Shown piece after piece: positions 1 through 7,356 of a stretch of 64,000 bases of DNA (positions are counted from its first letter, which is position 1; each line of letters opens with the position of its first letter). The stretch spans positions 1-64,000 of the forward strand of contig NZ_JAINVV010000002.1 of assembly GCF_019880585.1 (NCBI RefSeq), given 5' to 3'. The DNA is from Sphingomonas colocasiae (lineage in GTDB: Bacteria > Pseudomonadota > Alphaproteobacteria > Sphingomonadales > Sphingomonadaceae). A model generated the notes under the pieces. It was given only the letters and a program-made list of their open reading frames with translations. It searched no databases and had not been told where the DNA came from. Position numbers and translations under genes: made by a program.

Positions 1-90
1 TTGCTCCGCCCCGGGGCGCTCACGTTGTGCGGCGGCCGCCCCCCGGCGAAACTGTAAAGAAATGTTTCCTGTCCGGTCATTTTGACGTGT

Positions 91-111
91 AATTTGTGCA
101 ACGCACAAATT
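91..111. promoter_or_regulatory. Perfect inverted repeat upstream of the TadG-like gene
   Basis: Two 9-base arms (AATTTGTGC and GCACAAATT) flank a 3-base centre, in unusually AT-rich sequence for this window. A TTGACG hexamer sits just upstream at 82-87, so the repeat could overlap the -10 region of a promoter and act as an operator. It could instead form a hairpin in the leader. No terminator-like T run follows the second arm. The operator role is inference. Confidence 0.4.
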
Positions 112-144
112 TCGTTAAGTTTTAAGCATCACACCGATCGGGTC

Positions 145-1944
145 ATGATGCTCAGATTCAACAATTTGTTACGCGACCGACATGGTGGCGTCTCGGTCAT
201 CGGGGCGTTGTCACTGGTGTCGGTCATCGGCATTGCCGCGCTCTCGATCGAACTGGGGCAAGGTTATCAGGCCAAGGTGACGACCCAGGCGGTCGCGGAC
301 AGCGCCGCTCTGGCGGCTGCCGTCGCATTCTCGCACAACAAGCAGGACGCGATACTCACCCCGACCGCGAACAGCGTCGCCAACGCCAACGGTATCGCGA
401 CATCGGCCGTGACCGTCACCCAGGTGAGCAATTACAGCGCGGATGTTGATGCTGCGGTTCGCGTTGTCGTTCGCCGGAACATTCCGCTCTACTTCGCCCG
501 GATATTTTCGACCGGTCTGAGTTACACGGTGTTGTCCGAAGCCGTGGCGCCGCTCAGCGCGAGCACGACTCCCGCCTGTTTCATCGCCCTCCTGCCAAGC
601 GGAACGGGGATCCAGCTTTCGGGGGGAACCCGCATCAATGCACCGAATTGCGGCATCAATTCGAACGCCGCCATTGCCGTGACCGGCGGATCCGGGATCA
701 CCGCCAAGGCCACGAGCGCTTCGAAGGCGACGACGGTTTCCGGCGGCAGCATCATCACCGCCGACACGGTGACGTCAGGCAACGGCGCGACCGTGCAGGC
801 GGGCAGCACCATCACGGGATCGCAGAAAACCCAATCGAACAGCACACCGGATCCGATGGCGGGCAGCACCGCGATCGCTGCGGCCCAGGCGAAACTTGGC
901 AATTTCACCGAGCCTCAAGTGCCGAGCGTGCCGACGGGCGAGGATCTGACGCTCGGCTATTATCCGACGACCATGACCTTCCAGGGGCGCAGTGCATCGC
1001 TCGTGAATGGCACATGGACCTTTCCGGCAGGGACCTACAATATCCGCAATCTCAATACGCAAAGCCTGACATTGAAGATCGAGGGGCCGTCCACCGTTAC
1101 CGTTTCGGCTGGTGTTACCGTGGGCGGCGGCGGCAAGCTGATCATCGGTGACGGTCCGGTTTCGATCAAGGCGCCGATCACCCTGGGTGGCGGCACGTCG
1201 ATGACGATCGGCGCGGGGCGGCATCATATCGGGCAGATCACGCTCAGCGGCGGATCGAAAGCGCAGATCGGCGCGGGCGATCTGGACGTCAACGGCGCCA
1301 TCCTGATCGATGGCGGCGGCAGTTCGATGACGGTGGGAGCCGGCAATTACGCGATCGGCCGCAACGGATCCGGAACCGCGATCAACCTGTCCGGCGGCAG
1401 CACGCTTGTCTTTGGGGATGGAACCTTCAGTGCAAATGGTTCGATCACCACGAGCGGCGGCAGCGGCATCACCTTCGGAGCGACCGCGAACCACCTGATC
1501 AACGGCAATCTCTCGCTTCAGGGCAGTTCGACCTTCGGCGCGGGCACCTATACGATCAACGGCTCGTTCACGAACAATACCGGCGGCAAGATCACCGGCA
1601 GCAACGTCTCCTTCATCCTGGCGGGAACGCTCAACATGGCTGGTGGGACCAATGTGATGCTGACCGCCCCGACCACATCGCAATGGGGCATACCGGACCT
1701 GCTGTTCGCAACCACCAGCAGTGCGGCCACGCGCCTGGCCGGCGGTTCGCAGAACCAGTTCGGCGGCATGCTGCACCTGCCCAATTCGGATCTCGACATG
1801 ACGGGCGGGGTCAGCGCGACCGGCCGTTGTTTCATGGTCGCGGCCCGGACGATCACGATCGCCAGCGGCCCATCCGCCGCGACCTATTGCGACTCCATGG
1901 GCAGCGGGAGCAACGGCGTGACGACGATCCGGCTGGTCCAATGA
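145..1944 (+). CDS. TadG-like pilus-associated protein with glycine-rich repeat passenger
   Basis: The protein is 599 residues from the ATG chosen here. An upstream TTG in frame would add residues without the expected N-terminus. The N-terminus has the TadE/TadG layout: a short basic stretch (LLRDRHGG), one membrane helix at about residues 14-36, then an alanine-rich helix with ADSAALAAA. Family members are anchored, periplasm-facing proteins linked to Tad/Flp pilus assembly. From about residue 150 onward the sequence is a long run of Gly/Ser/Thr-rich, beta-prone repeats of the type GGGTSMTIGAG or SGGSTLVFGDG, which suggests a beta-solenoid. It overlaps the next gene by ATGA, so the three pilus-like genes are probably translated together. 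The TadG call rests on the N-terminus only; the passenger has no function I recognise. Confidence 0.8.
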   Translation: MMLRFNNLLRDRHGGVSVIGALSLVSVIGIAALSIELGQGYQAKVTTQAVADSAALAAAVAFSHNKQDAILTPTANSVANANGIATSAVTVTQVSNYSADVDAAVRVVVRRNIPLYFARIFSTGLSYTVLSEAVAPLSASTTPACFIALLPSGTGIQLSGGTRINAPNCGINSNAAIAVTGGSGITAKATSASKATTVSGGSIITADTVTSGNGATVQAGSTITGSQKTQSNSTPDPMAGSTAIAAAQAKLGNFTEPQVPSVPTGEDLTLGYYPTTMTFQGRSASLVNGTWTFPAGTYNIRNLNTQSLTLKIEGPSTVTVSAGVTVGGGGKLIIGDGPVSIKAPITLGGGTSMTIGAGRHHIGQITLSGGSKAQIGAGDLDVNGAILIDGGGSSMTVGAGNYAIGRNGSGTAINLSGGSTLVFGDGTFSANGSITTSGGSGITFGATANHLINGNLSLQGSSTFGAGTYTINGSFTNNTGGKITGSNVSFILAGTLNMAGGTNVMLTAPTTSQWGIPDLLFATTSSAATRLAGGSQNQFGGMLHLPNSDLDMTGGVSATGRCFMVAARTITIASGPSAATYCDSMGSGSNGVTTIRLVQ

Positions 1945-2444
1945 GGCGGAGGCTGAATGGAAAGGGGCTGGGGCGTGACCGGCGGGGTGTTGCCGCGGTC
2001 GAGTTCGCACTCTGGTCCACGCTGATTTTCCTCGCACTGGTGCCCGTGCTGGATTTCGGCGTCTATCTGCTGACGGGGAGCCGGCTTGCGGCAACGGTGC
2101 AGCAGGCATCGATCCTGGCGTTCAACATGCGCGATCAGGATGTGATCGATACCGCGCCGTTGACCGCCTATGTCGCGGCTTCCGGCAGCGGTGTGACGGC
2201 TTCGGTTGTCTGCAATGGTGGGGCCGCTTCGTGCGGTGCGCGCAAGGCCGACCGGCAATGTGCATGCGTTACGGGAGTCTCGACCTATTCGAGCACGAGT
2301 TGTGCCGGATCGTGCGGCAATGGCTCCAAGCCGGGATTCTACCTGACGGTTCAGGCCAGCCGATCCTATTCGGCGTCCGTCGTTCCGGGCAGCTTCCTCG
2401 AAGGCGACAGGGTCAGCCGTGCGGTGACGGTGCGGCTGCAATGA
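1941..2444 (+). CDS. TadE-like pilus assembly protein, cysteine-rich
   Basis: This 167-residue protein begins RRGVAAVEFAL, the TadE signature with the glutamate (E21) at the head of one membrane helix (about residues 18-44). The ATG overlaps the stop of the preceding gene (ATGA) and its own stop overlaps the next ATG, which fixes the start and indicates one operon. The C-terminal half holds six cysteines (C91, C98, C107, C109, C121, C125), more than is usual for such a short pseudopilin-like protein. They could form disulfides in the periplasm. Family members are minor components or assembly factors of Tad pili. Confidence 0.8.
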   Translation: MRRRLNGKGLGRDRRGVAAVEFALWSTLIFLALVPVLDFGVYLLTGSRLAATVQQASILAFNMRDQDVIDTAPLTAYVAASGSGVTASVVCNGGAASCGARKADRQCACVTGVSTYSSTSCAGSCGNGSKPGFYLTVQASRSYSASVVPGSFLEGDRVSRAVTVRLQ

Positions 2445-2866
2445 TCGTGCGTCGACTTGGGCGCGCGGTGTTCGCCGACAGACGGGGCGCGAGCGCGGTG
2501 GAATTCGCGCTGGTGGCGCCGGTGCTGTTCGCCTTCATCATGCTGCTGATCGAGGGCGGCCGGATGGAATGGACCCGGCAGGCGATCCAGGAAGTGGCGG
2601 TGAATACCGCGCGCTGCATGGCAGTGGGCAAAAGCGAGTGCGCCAGCAACGCCCAGATCATCCAATATGCGCGATCGCGCGGCCGTGACTGGGGGGTGTC
2701 GCTGACCGCCGCGACGATCACGCCCAGCGTGAACCAGACGTGCAATGCGGTGGCCGGCATGCGCCGCGTGGATATCAATCTGCCCTATCGAACCGTGGTC
2801 GCCCTGTTGTTCCCCGGTGTTCCGCGTCAATTGCGGGCCTCCGCCTGTTTTCCGGCGATCACCTGA
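2441..2866 (+). CDS. TadE-like pilus assembly protein
   Basis: A 141-residue protein with the TadE pattern RRGASAVEFALVAPVLF: a conserved glutamate (E21) at the start of a single hydrophobic helix (about 18-37), then a helical ectodomain. Its ATG overlaps the previous stop codon, placing it third in a three-gene pilus-associated operon. It holds four cysteines (C63, C71, C104, C136). The main Tad machinery (pilin, TadA ATPase, secretin) is not in the window and may lie beyond the left edge. The opposite-strand XrtA locus ends 15 bases downstream, so the two units converge. Confidence 0.8.
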   Translation: MIVRRLGRAVFADRRGASAVEFALVAPVLFAFIMLLIEGGRMEWTRQAIQEVAVNTARCMAVGKSECASNAQIIQYARSRGRDWGVSLTAATITPSVNQTCNAVAGMRRVDINLPYRTVVALLFPGVPRQLRASACFPAIT

Positions 2867-2881
2867 GCGGGCGAGAAGGCC

Positions 2882-3664
2882 TCAACTTCCGGACAGCGCG
2901 TCCAGCAGGGTATTCGTCAATGCCTCGGCATCCGTGGCTTTCGCGAAGCTGTGCGAATTGCTGTCGATCTCGACGATCGTCACATGAGCCGCGCTGTGAT
3001 TGCCCCAGGCATCGGCGAAGGCGAGGGCGGTGGCGTCTCGCCGGGCAAGAACGATCCGGATGGGGCGGGGGGCGGCCGCGATCGCGGTTCGCATCCGTTC
3101 GGCCAGTCCGCCCGATGGCGCCTTGGCGGCGACCGCGCGAAGCCCCTTGAAGACTTTGGCGATGTTGACGCCGCCGCGCAGCAGCCGCAGCCATTCGCGC
3201 GGATCGAGCAGTTTTTCGCGATAGCGGGCCTTGATCGCGGCGGCAGGCGGCATTTCGCCGAGAGTCTCGATCACCCAGGGATTGGCGAGGACAAAGGCAT
3301 CGATACCCAGATCCGCGCCGAACAGCGCGAGCGTGCTGGCCCCGTCGCAATTGCCGAAACCCACCAGCCGCGACATGTGCGGCGCAGCGGCGCGGAAGGC
3401 GGCGACGGCGGCGGCCAGATCCGCGCCCCCGGTTTCGAAACCGCCATTCTCGCCGGCCGCATCGCCAACACCACGCCGATCGTAACGAAAGACCGGATGG
3501 CCGGCGGCGGCGATCCGCGCGGCGAGGGCGGACATATTGCCGTGCGATCCGCTCAGCGTTTCGTTCCCGCCGGAAACGATCAGCAATCCGCTTCGGGCTG
3601 GCGCCTCATCCAGCGCGGCCGCCAACTGTACGCCCTGGCAGGACAGATTCAGCCATTGGCGCAT
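2882..3664 (-). CDS. XrtA-associated alpha/beta hydrolase 1
   Basis: This 260-residue protein has an alpha/beta-hydrolase fold: an early strand ending in SGGNET, the FRYDRRGVGD segment after the second strand, and a nucleophile elbow at GNCDGA, which puts a cysteine (C106) where most family members have serine. It matches the exosortase A-associated hydrolase 1 family (TIGR03100, recalled, not searched). It is the last gene of the leftward arm and overlaps the second hydrolase by 16 bases. The substrate is unknown. A thioesterase, or a hydrolase of an acylated intermediate made by the adjacent ACP and ligase, is an inference from context. Confidence 0.82.
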   Translation of the reverse strand: MRQWLNLSCQGVQLAAALDEAPARSGLLIVSGGNETLSGSHGNMSALAARIAAAGHPVFRYDRRGVGDAAGENGGFETGGADLAAAVAAFRAAAPHMSRLVGFGNCDGASTLALFGADLGIDAFVLANPWVIETLGEMPPAAAIKARYREKLLDPREWLRLLRGGVNIAKVFKGLRAVAAKAPSGGLAERMRTAIAAAPRPIRIVLARRDATALAFADAWGNHSAAHVTIVEIDSNSHSFAKATDAEALTNTLLDALSGS

Positions 3665-4368
3665 GTTTTGATCCAGTCTGCGATGTCCGCCGCAATCGAC
3701 TCTGAAAGAACGGGATCATGTTCCGGTTCGCTGCGCCGCCAGAGCGGCTGGCCGGGCAGTTTGATGTCGGCTGGCTGGGCATCGGTCGAGAGACGCGCCA
3801 CGCGCAGCGGCGCGGAATCGGTGGTCGTTGCGGCTTTCAGCGCGCGGATGAAGCCCGGTGCGATGCGATATCCGGCGACCTCGAACGGCGCGGAAAGCGC
3901 CTGTGCCTCGACTTCGGCGGCGGTCGCCGCGCCGCCGTCCTCGCGGTCGGCAGCCAGGCGGATGCGCACCAGATCGCGCAACAGTGCCGATCCCTCCGCA
4001 GGCGCCATGCGCCACCGGGTTTCGACGTCGACCGCGCCATCGAGCAGCGCGCCGCCGCGAAACGATACGGCGTGAGCGGCGCCCGTCACGGCCGCCGCGG
4101 CGGCGGCGGCGCCTGTCCAGTCGTGCCAATCGAGCGAATCGAGGGGTGTCAGGCTTTCCAGCGTGCCGGGCATATCGGGCAGCACGCAGCGATAACCCTG
4201 CCGGCCGAGCGCGCGCATCGTCTCGATCAGCAGATGCCGGGTCCGGTTCGCTTCCTCGAAAAAGGGCGCGAGAAACAGGATGACTGGGCCATTCGCCCCG
4301 ATCTCGGCGATCCGCTCCCGCCCGCCGCGCCATTCATAGCTGCGCCAGGCGGCAGGCAGGTCGCTCAC
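3649..4368 (-). CDS. XrtA-associated alpha/beta hydrolase 2
   Basis: The 239-residue product begins with GTG, which overlaps the TGA of the acyl carrier protein gene. The fold resembles an alpha/beta hydrolase (VILFLAPFFEEANR near residues 29-42, then LPDMPGT), and it fits exosortase A-associated hydrolase 2 (TIGR03101, recalled). At the expected nucleophile elbow it reads AVSFRGGALL, with no clear Gly-x-Ser-x-Gly. It may therefore be non-catalytic, or may act together with the neighbouring cysteine-type hydrolase. Sits in the leftward operon ACP - hydrolase 2 - hydrolase 1. Confidence 0.78.
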   Translation of the reverse strand: MSDLPAAWRSYEWRGGRERIAEIGANGPVILFLAPFFEEANRTRHLLIETMRALGRQGYRCVLPDMPGTLESLTPLDSLDWHDWTGAAAAAAAVTGAAHAVSFRGGALLDGAVDVETRWRMAPAEGSALLRDLVRIRLAADREDGGAATAAEVEAQALSAPFEVAGYRIAPGFIRALKAATTTDSAPLRVARLSTDAQPADIKLPGQPLWRRSEPEHDPVLSESIAADIADWIKTCANG

Positions 4369-4637
4369 CCAAGCGCCTTTTCGCGCGCGAAGGCGACCAG
4401 ATTGCCGAAGCTTTCGAGCATCTCGCCATCGACCTCGTCATCGTCGATGATCACGCCCAGCCGGTCCTCGATCTCGGTCAACAGCCCCGCCACCGCCATC
4501 GAATCGAGTTCGGGCAGCGCGCCGAACAGCGGCGTCGAATCGGTGAATCCCGCCAGCCGTTCATGGCTGATCCCCAGAATATCGTGCAGAACGCCGCGGA
4601 TCGCCGCGTCGATTTCGTCAGCTTCTCCAGACCCCAC
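4365..4637 (-). CDS. Acyl carrier protein of the XrtA locus
   Basis: A 90-residue acidic, helical protein with the carrier-protein motif LDSM. Ser46 is the likely 4'-phosphopantetheine attachment site. The start is GTG, without an obvious strong ribosome site. It overlaps the downstream hydrolase (GTGA) and lies behind the GNAT-type gene, with a 134-base gap holding inverted repeats. A dedicated carrier next to an AMP-forming ligase, a PLP decarboxylase and hydrolases suggests that an acyl or aminoacyl group is activated, loaded here and transferred. The cargo is not deducible from the sequence. It is unlikely to be the fatty-acid-synthesis AcpP, which usually sits with fab genes. Confidence 0.88.
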   Translation of the reverse strand: MGSGEADEIDAAIRGVLHDILGISHERLAGFTDSTPLFGALPELDSMAVAGLLTEIEDRLGVIIDDDEVDGEMLESFGNLVAFAREKALG

Positions 4638-4736
4638 GTGAATTTCCCGTTTCTAGAGTGTCGGTTGCGCCTATAGCGTGCTGCGCGAAATGTGAACGCG
4701 CAGCATTCTGTAATTATTTATTGCCGCGTCGCTTTT

Positions 4737-4763
4737 GCGGAAAACCGGTTCCCACTTTTCCGC
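4737..4763. repeat. Dispersed GC-rich repeat with inverted ends, copy 1
   Basis: GCGGAAAA and TTTTCCGC form inverted ends around a CCGGTTCCCAC core. The 17-base string AAAACCGGTTCCCACTT inside it recurs exactly, in reverse orientation, at 55012-55028. Just to its left an 8-base inverted repeat (GCTGCGCG/CGCGCAGC) spans 4680-4704. Both lie in the leader of the acyl carrier protein gene. The element type is not identified; it resembles the short intergenic repeats scattered through many alphaproteobacterial genomes. Confidence 0.5.
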
Positions 4764-4771
4764 ACGGCGCT

Positions 4772-5812
4772 CTAATCAACCGAGCCGCGCCGGACAAGCC
4801 GAGCGAGCCTGGCCTTCGCTGCACCCGCCAGTCCGCGCAAGGTACGGAGATTGTGAAGGTCGATCTGCTCCAGCGGGCGTGACCGGTCCATCCAGTCCGC
4901 CTTGTAGCGGTCATTGCCGGTCCCGTAATCGATCGTGGCGATGCCGCCGTCGATGACGTGCTGGAACAGCGCGGCGCTCAGCAGCGAGCCGGGCGAGTGT
5001 TCGGCGGCGTCCTCTACATAGGCGAGCTTGTGGATGATCGCGGTGCCGTTCTCGACGGTCCAGAGCTGCGCCGCGACGGCACGGTCTTCGATATAGGCGA
5101 TCCCCATGCGAAGCGTGCCCGCTGTCCCTTCCGCTTCGGCCATGGCGCGCAGGAACTCGGGCGAACCTTCGTCGCCTTTCCAGCTTTGCGCGTAGATTTC
5201 CTCATAGGCGGCCCAGGCGCGGTCTTCGAACCGGTCGAGGATCTCGACAGAGACGATCCCCTTCTTGCCTTTTCGCTGTACGGTGCTGCGCACCTGCCCA
5301 GGGCGTTCGGCCCAATAGGTGGGGAAATCCTTGTCGGTCAGGTCGGCGATCCAGTTGACCGTCGCGGGCGCGCGCGATGCCGCCCAGCCGCGCTTCGAAA
5401 AGGCGCGGGCGATCAATTCAGCGGTGCCGTCCTCGAGGGGCACGGGCCGCAGCGTGATCCGGCTGACGCCAAGCCGCCGGGCCTTCAATCGGGCGGCGAT
5501 CGCGATCAGCAGCCGCAATTTCACCGCTTCGCTGGGATTGCCGGTGAAAACGGGCCGGAAGGCGAGGGTATACCAGCTCGCCAGCCCCGTCAGCCCGCCC
5601 GATTCGGTGCGCGCCAGGAACAGCCAGGCCTGCGCCTTCTCGCTGACCGCGCGGACGACGAGCGGGCGGACTCCGGGCGGGCAATGCGCCCATATCCTGC
5701 GGAACCATTCGAGCCGGTCGAACAAGGCGGGCTGCGCCGCGCGATCCAGCGATCCGCGTGCTGCCGCCTCCACGGCGTCGAAATCGTCGAAATACTCGCC
5801 CTTAACCCACAA
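4772..5812 (-). CDS. GNAT-type acyltransferase of the XrtA locus (FemAB/CelD-like fold)
   Basis: About 346 residues if translation starts at the TTG chosen here, which has AGAGGGA about nine bases upstream. The frame stays open further upstream, but that would run into the divergent ligase gene. The middle and C-terminal parts (ERPGQVRSTVQRKGKKG, then IHKLAYVEDAAEHSPGSLL and YGTGNDRYKADWM) match the BioF2-like/FemAB-type acetyltransferase fold common in polysaccharide loci. Expected role: acyl or aminoacyl transfer to a sugar or lipid acceptor, possibly from the neighbouring carrier protein. It is the first gene of the leftward arm and is only 44 bases from the ligase start. Family call good, substrate unknown, start uncertain. 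Confidence 0.72.
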   Translation of the reverse strand: MWVKGEYFDDFDAVEAAARGSLDRAAQPALFDRLEWFRRIWAHCPPGVRPLVVRAVSEKAQAWLFLARTESGGLTGLASWYTLAFRPVFTGNPSEAVKLRLLIAIAARLKARRLGVSRITLRPVPLEDGTAELIARAFSKRGWAASRAPATVNWIADLTDKDFPTYWAERPGQVRSTVQRKGKKGIVSVEILDRFEDRAWAAYEEIYAQSWKGDEGSPEFLRAMAEAEGTAGTLRMGIAYIEDRAVAAQLWTVENGTAIIHKLAYVEDAAEHSPGSLLSAALFQHVIDGGIATIDYGTGNDRYKADWMDRSRPLEQIDLHNLRTLRGLAGAAKARLARLVRRGSVD

Positions 5813-5856
5813 TGCGCTATGTCCCTCTGGAACACGACAGAAAATGCGGAGCAACA

Positions 5857-7356
5857 GTGCTGCAGCCCGATCCCGTACCACAGCCGCTAGACCATATTCT
5901 CGCCAAAGGCGATGCCCATGCGCCCGCGCTCGTGCTTCGTTCCGGGACGCTCGACTATCTGGCGCTCGATGCGCTGGTCGGTCGCGCCGCCGCCGGGCTG
6001 CGCGCACGCGGGCTTGTCCCCGGCGATCGTGTCGCCGCCTGGCTGGCCAAGACCCGGCTCGCCTGCATCATGCCGCTCGCGGCCGCCCGCGCCGGGCTGA
6101 TCTATGTACCGCTCAATCCGCTGCTGAAGCGCGCGCAGATCTCGCACATCATGGCGGATTGCGGCGCCAGGCTGTTGATCACCAACGAGAGCCGGGCGGC
6201 GAGCCTGCAGGGCGGCGATGTGAATTGCCCGGTGGAAACCGACGAGGACGCGATCTTCGCCGACGATGCGCTGCCGCCATCCTCCGCGGACCCATCGGAT
6301 GTCGTCGAGATCCTCTATACCTCGGGCTCTACCGGCCGCCCCAAGGGGGTTGTGCTCAGCCACGCCAATCTCTGGCTGGGCGCGATCAGCGTCGCGCATT
6401 ATCTGAAGCTGGCGCCGGCGGACCGCACATTGTGCGTCCTGCCCTTCAGCTTCGATTACGGCCAGAATCAGCTTTTCAGCACCTGGGCGGCGGGCGGATC
6501 GGCGATCCCGCTCGATTATCTGACGCCGCGTGACGTCATCAAGGCGATCGGGAAACACGGCGTGACGACGCTGGCAGGGGTACCGCCGCTCTGGGTTCAA
6601 CTCGCCGAAACGTCCTGGCCCGAAGGCGTGCCGCAACTGCTTCGGCGTCTCACCAATTCGGGCGGTGCGGTGCCGGTGCCGCTGGTCAGGAAATTGCAGG
6701 CGCTGTTCTCCAATGCCGATCTCTATCTGATGTACGGGCTGACCGAGGCGTTCCGTTCCACCTATCTCGATCCCGCATTGGTCGATTCGCATCCGGGATC
6801 GATGGGCAAGGCGATCCCGTTCGCCGAGATCCTCGTCGTCCGTCCGGATGGCAGCATCACCGACGACGGGGAGCCGGGCGAACTCGTCCATGCCGGCCCG
6901 TTGGTGGCGCAAGGCTATTGGCGCGATCCCGAACGCACCGCCGAACGCTACAAGCCGGCGCCGGCCGAGTCGGAAATGGGCGGAACCGCCGTGTTTTCGG
7001 GCGATCGCGTCGTGCGTGACGTCAACGGACTGCTCAGCTTCGTCGCCCGCGCGGATGAGATGATCAAGTCGGCCGGCAACCGGATCAGCCCGACCGAAGT
7101 GGAGGAAGCCGCGATATCGAGCGGTGCCGCGATGGAAGCGGTCGCGCTGGGCGTGCCCGATGAGCGACTGGGGCAGGCGATCCTGCTGATCGTCCGGCCC
7201 TTCGGCGATGAGGCGGAGGAACGGTTGCGATCCTGGCTCAAGGCCGAATTGCCCGGCTATATGCAGCCGCGTGATATCCTGCTGCGCGAGGAATTGCCGC
7301 GCAATCCGAATGGGAAGCTCGATCGTGCCGCCATTCGCAAGGAGCATGGCGCATGA
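5857..7356 (+). CDS. AMP-forming acyl-CoA/acyl-ACP ligase, exosortase A-associated
   Basis: A 499-residue adenylate-forming enzyme. The P-loop TSGSTGRPKG lies at residues 155-164, followed by the core motif YGLTEAF, GELVHAGPLVAQGYW, and a C-terminal lysine motif in NPNGKLDR. It would activate a carboxylic acid as the acyl-adenylate and load it on CoA or on the ACP encoded just across the divergent gap. The GTG start is supported by GGAG five bases upstream; an upstream ATG lies inside the divergent start region and lacks such a site. It fits TIGR03098 (recalled). Its stop overlaps the decarboxylase ATG (ATGA), so the two enzymes are coupled. Confidence 0.9.
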   Translation: MLQPDPVPQPLDHILAKGDAHAPALVLRSGTLDYLALDALVGRAAAGLRARGLVPGDRVAAWLAKTRLACIMPLAAARAGLIYVPLNPLLKRAQISHIMADCGARLLITNESRAASLQGGDVNCPVETDEDAIFADDALPPSSADPSDVVEILYTSGSTGRPKGVVLSHANLWLGAISVAHYLKLAPADRTLCVLPFSFDYGQNQLFSTWAAGGSAIPLDYLTPRDVIKAIGKHGVTTLAGVPPLWVQLAETSWPEGVPQLLRRLTNSGGAVPVPLVRKLQALFSNADLYLMYGLTEAFRSTYLDPALVDSHPGSMGKAIPFAEILVVRPDGSITDDGEPGELVHAGPLVAQGYWRDPERTAERYKPAPAESEMGGTAVFSGDRVVRDVNGLLSFVARADEMIKSAGNRISPTEVEEAAISSGAAMEAVALGVPDERLGQAILLIVRPFGDEAEERLRSWLKAELPGYMQPRDILLREELPRNPNGKLDRAAIRKEHGA

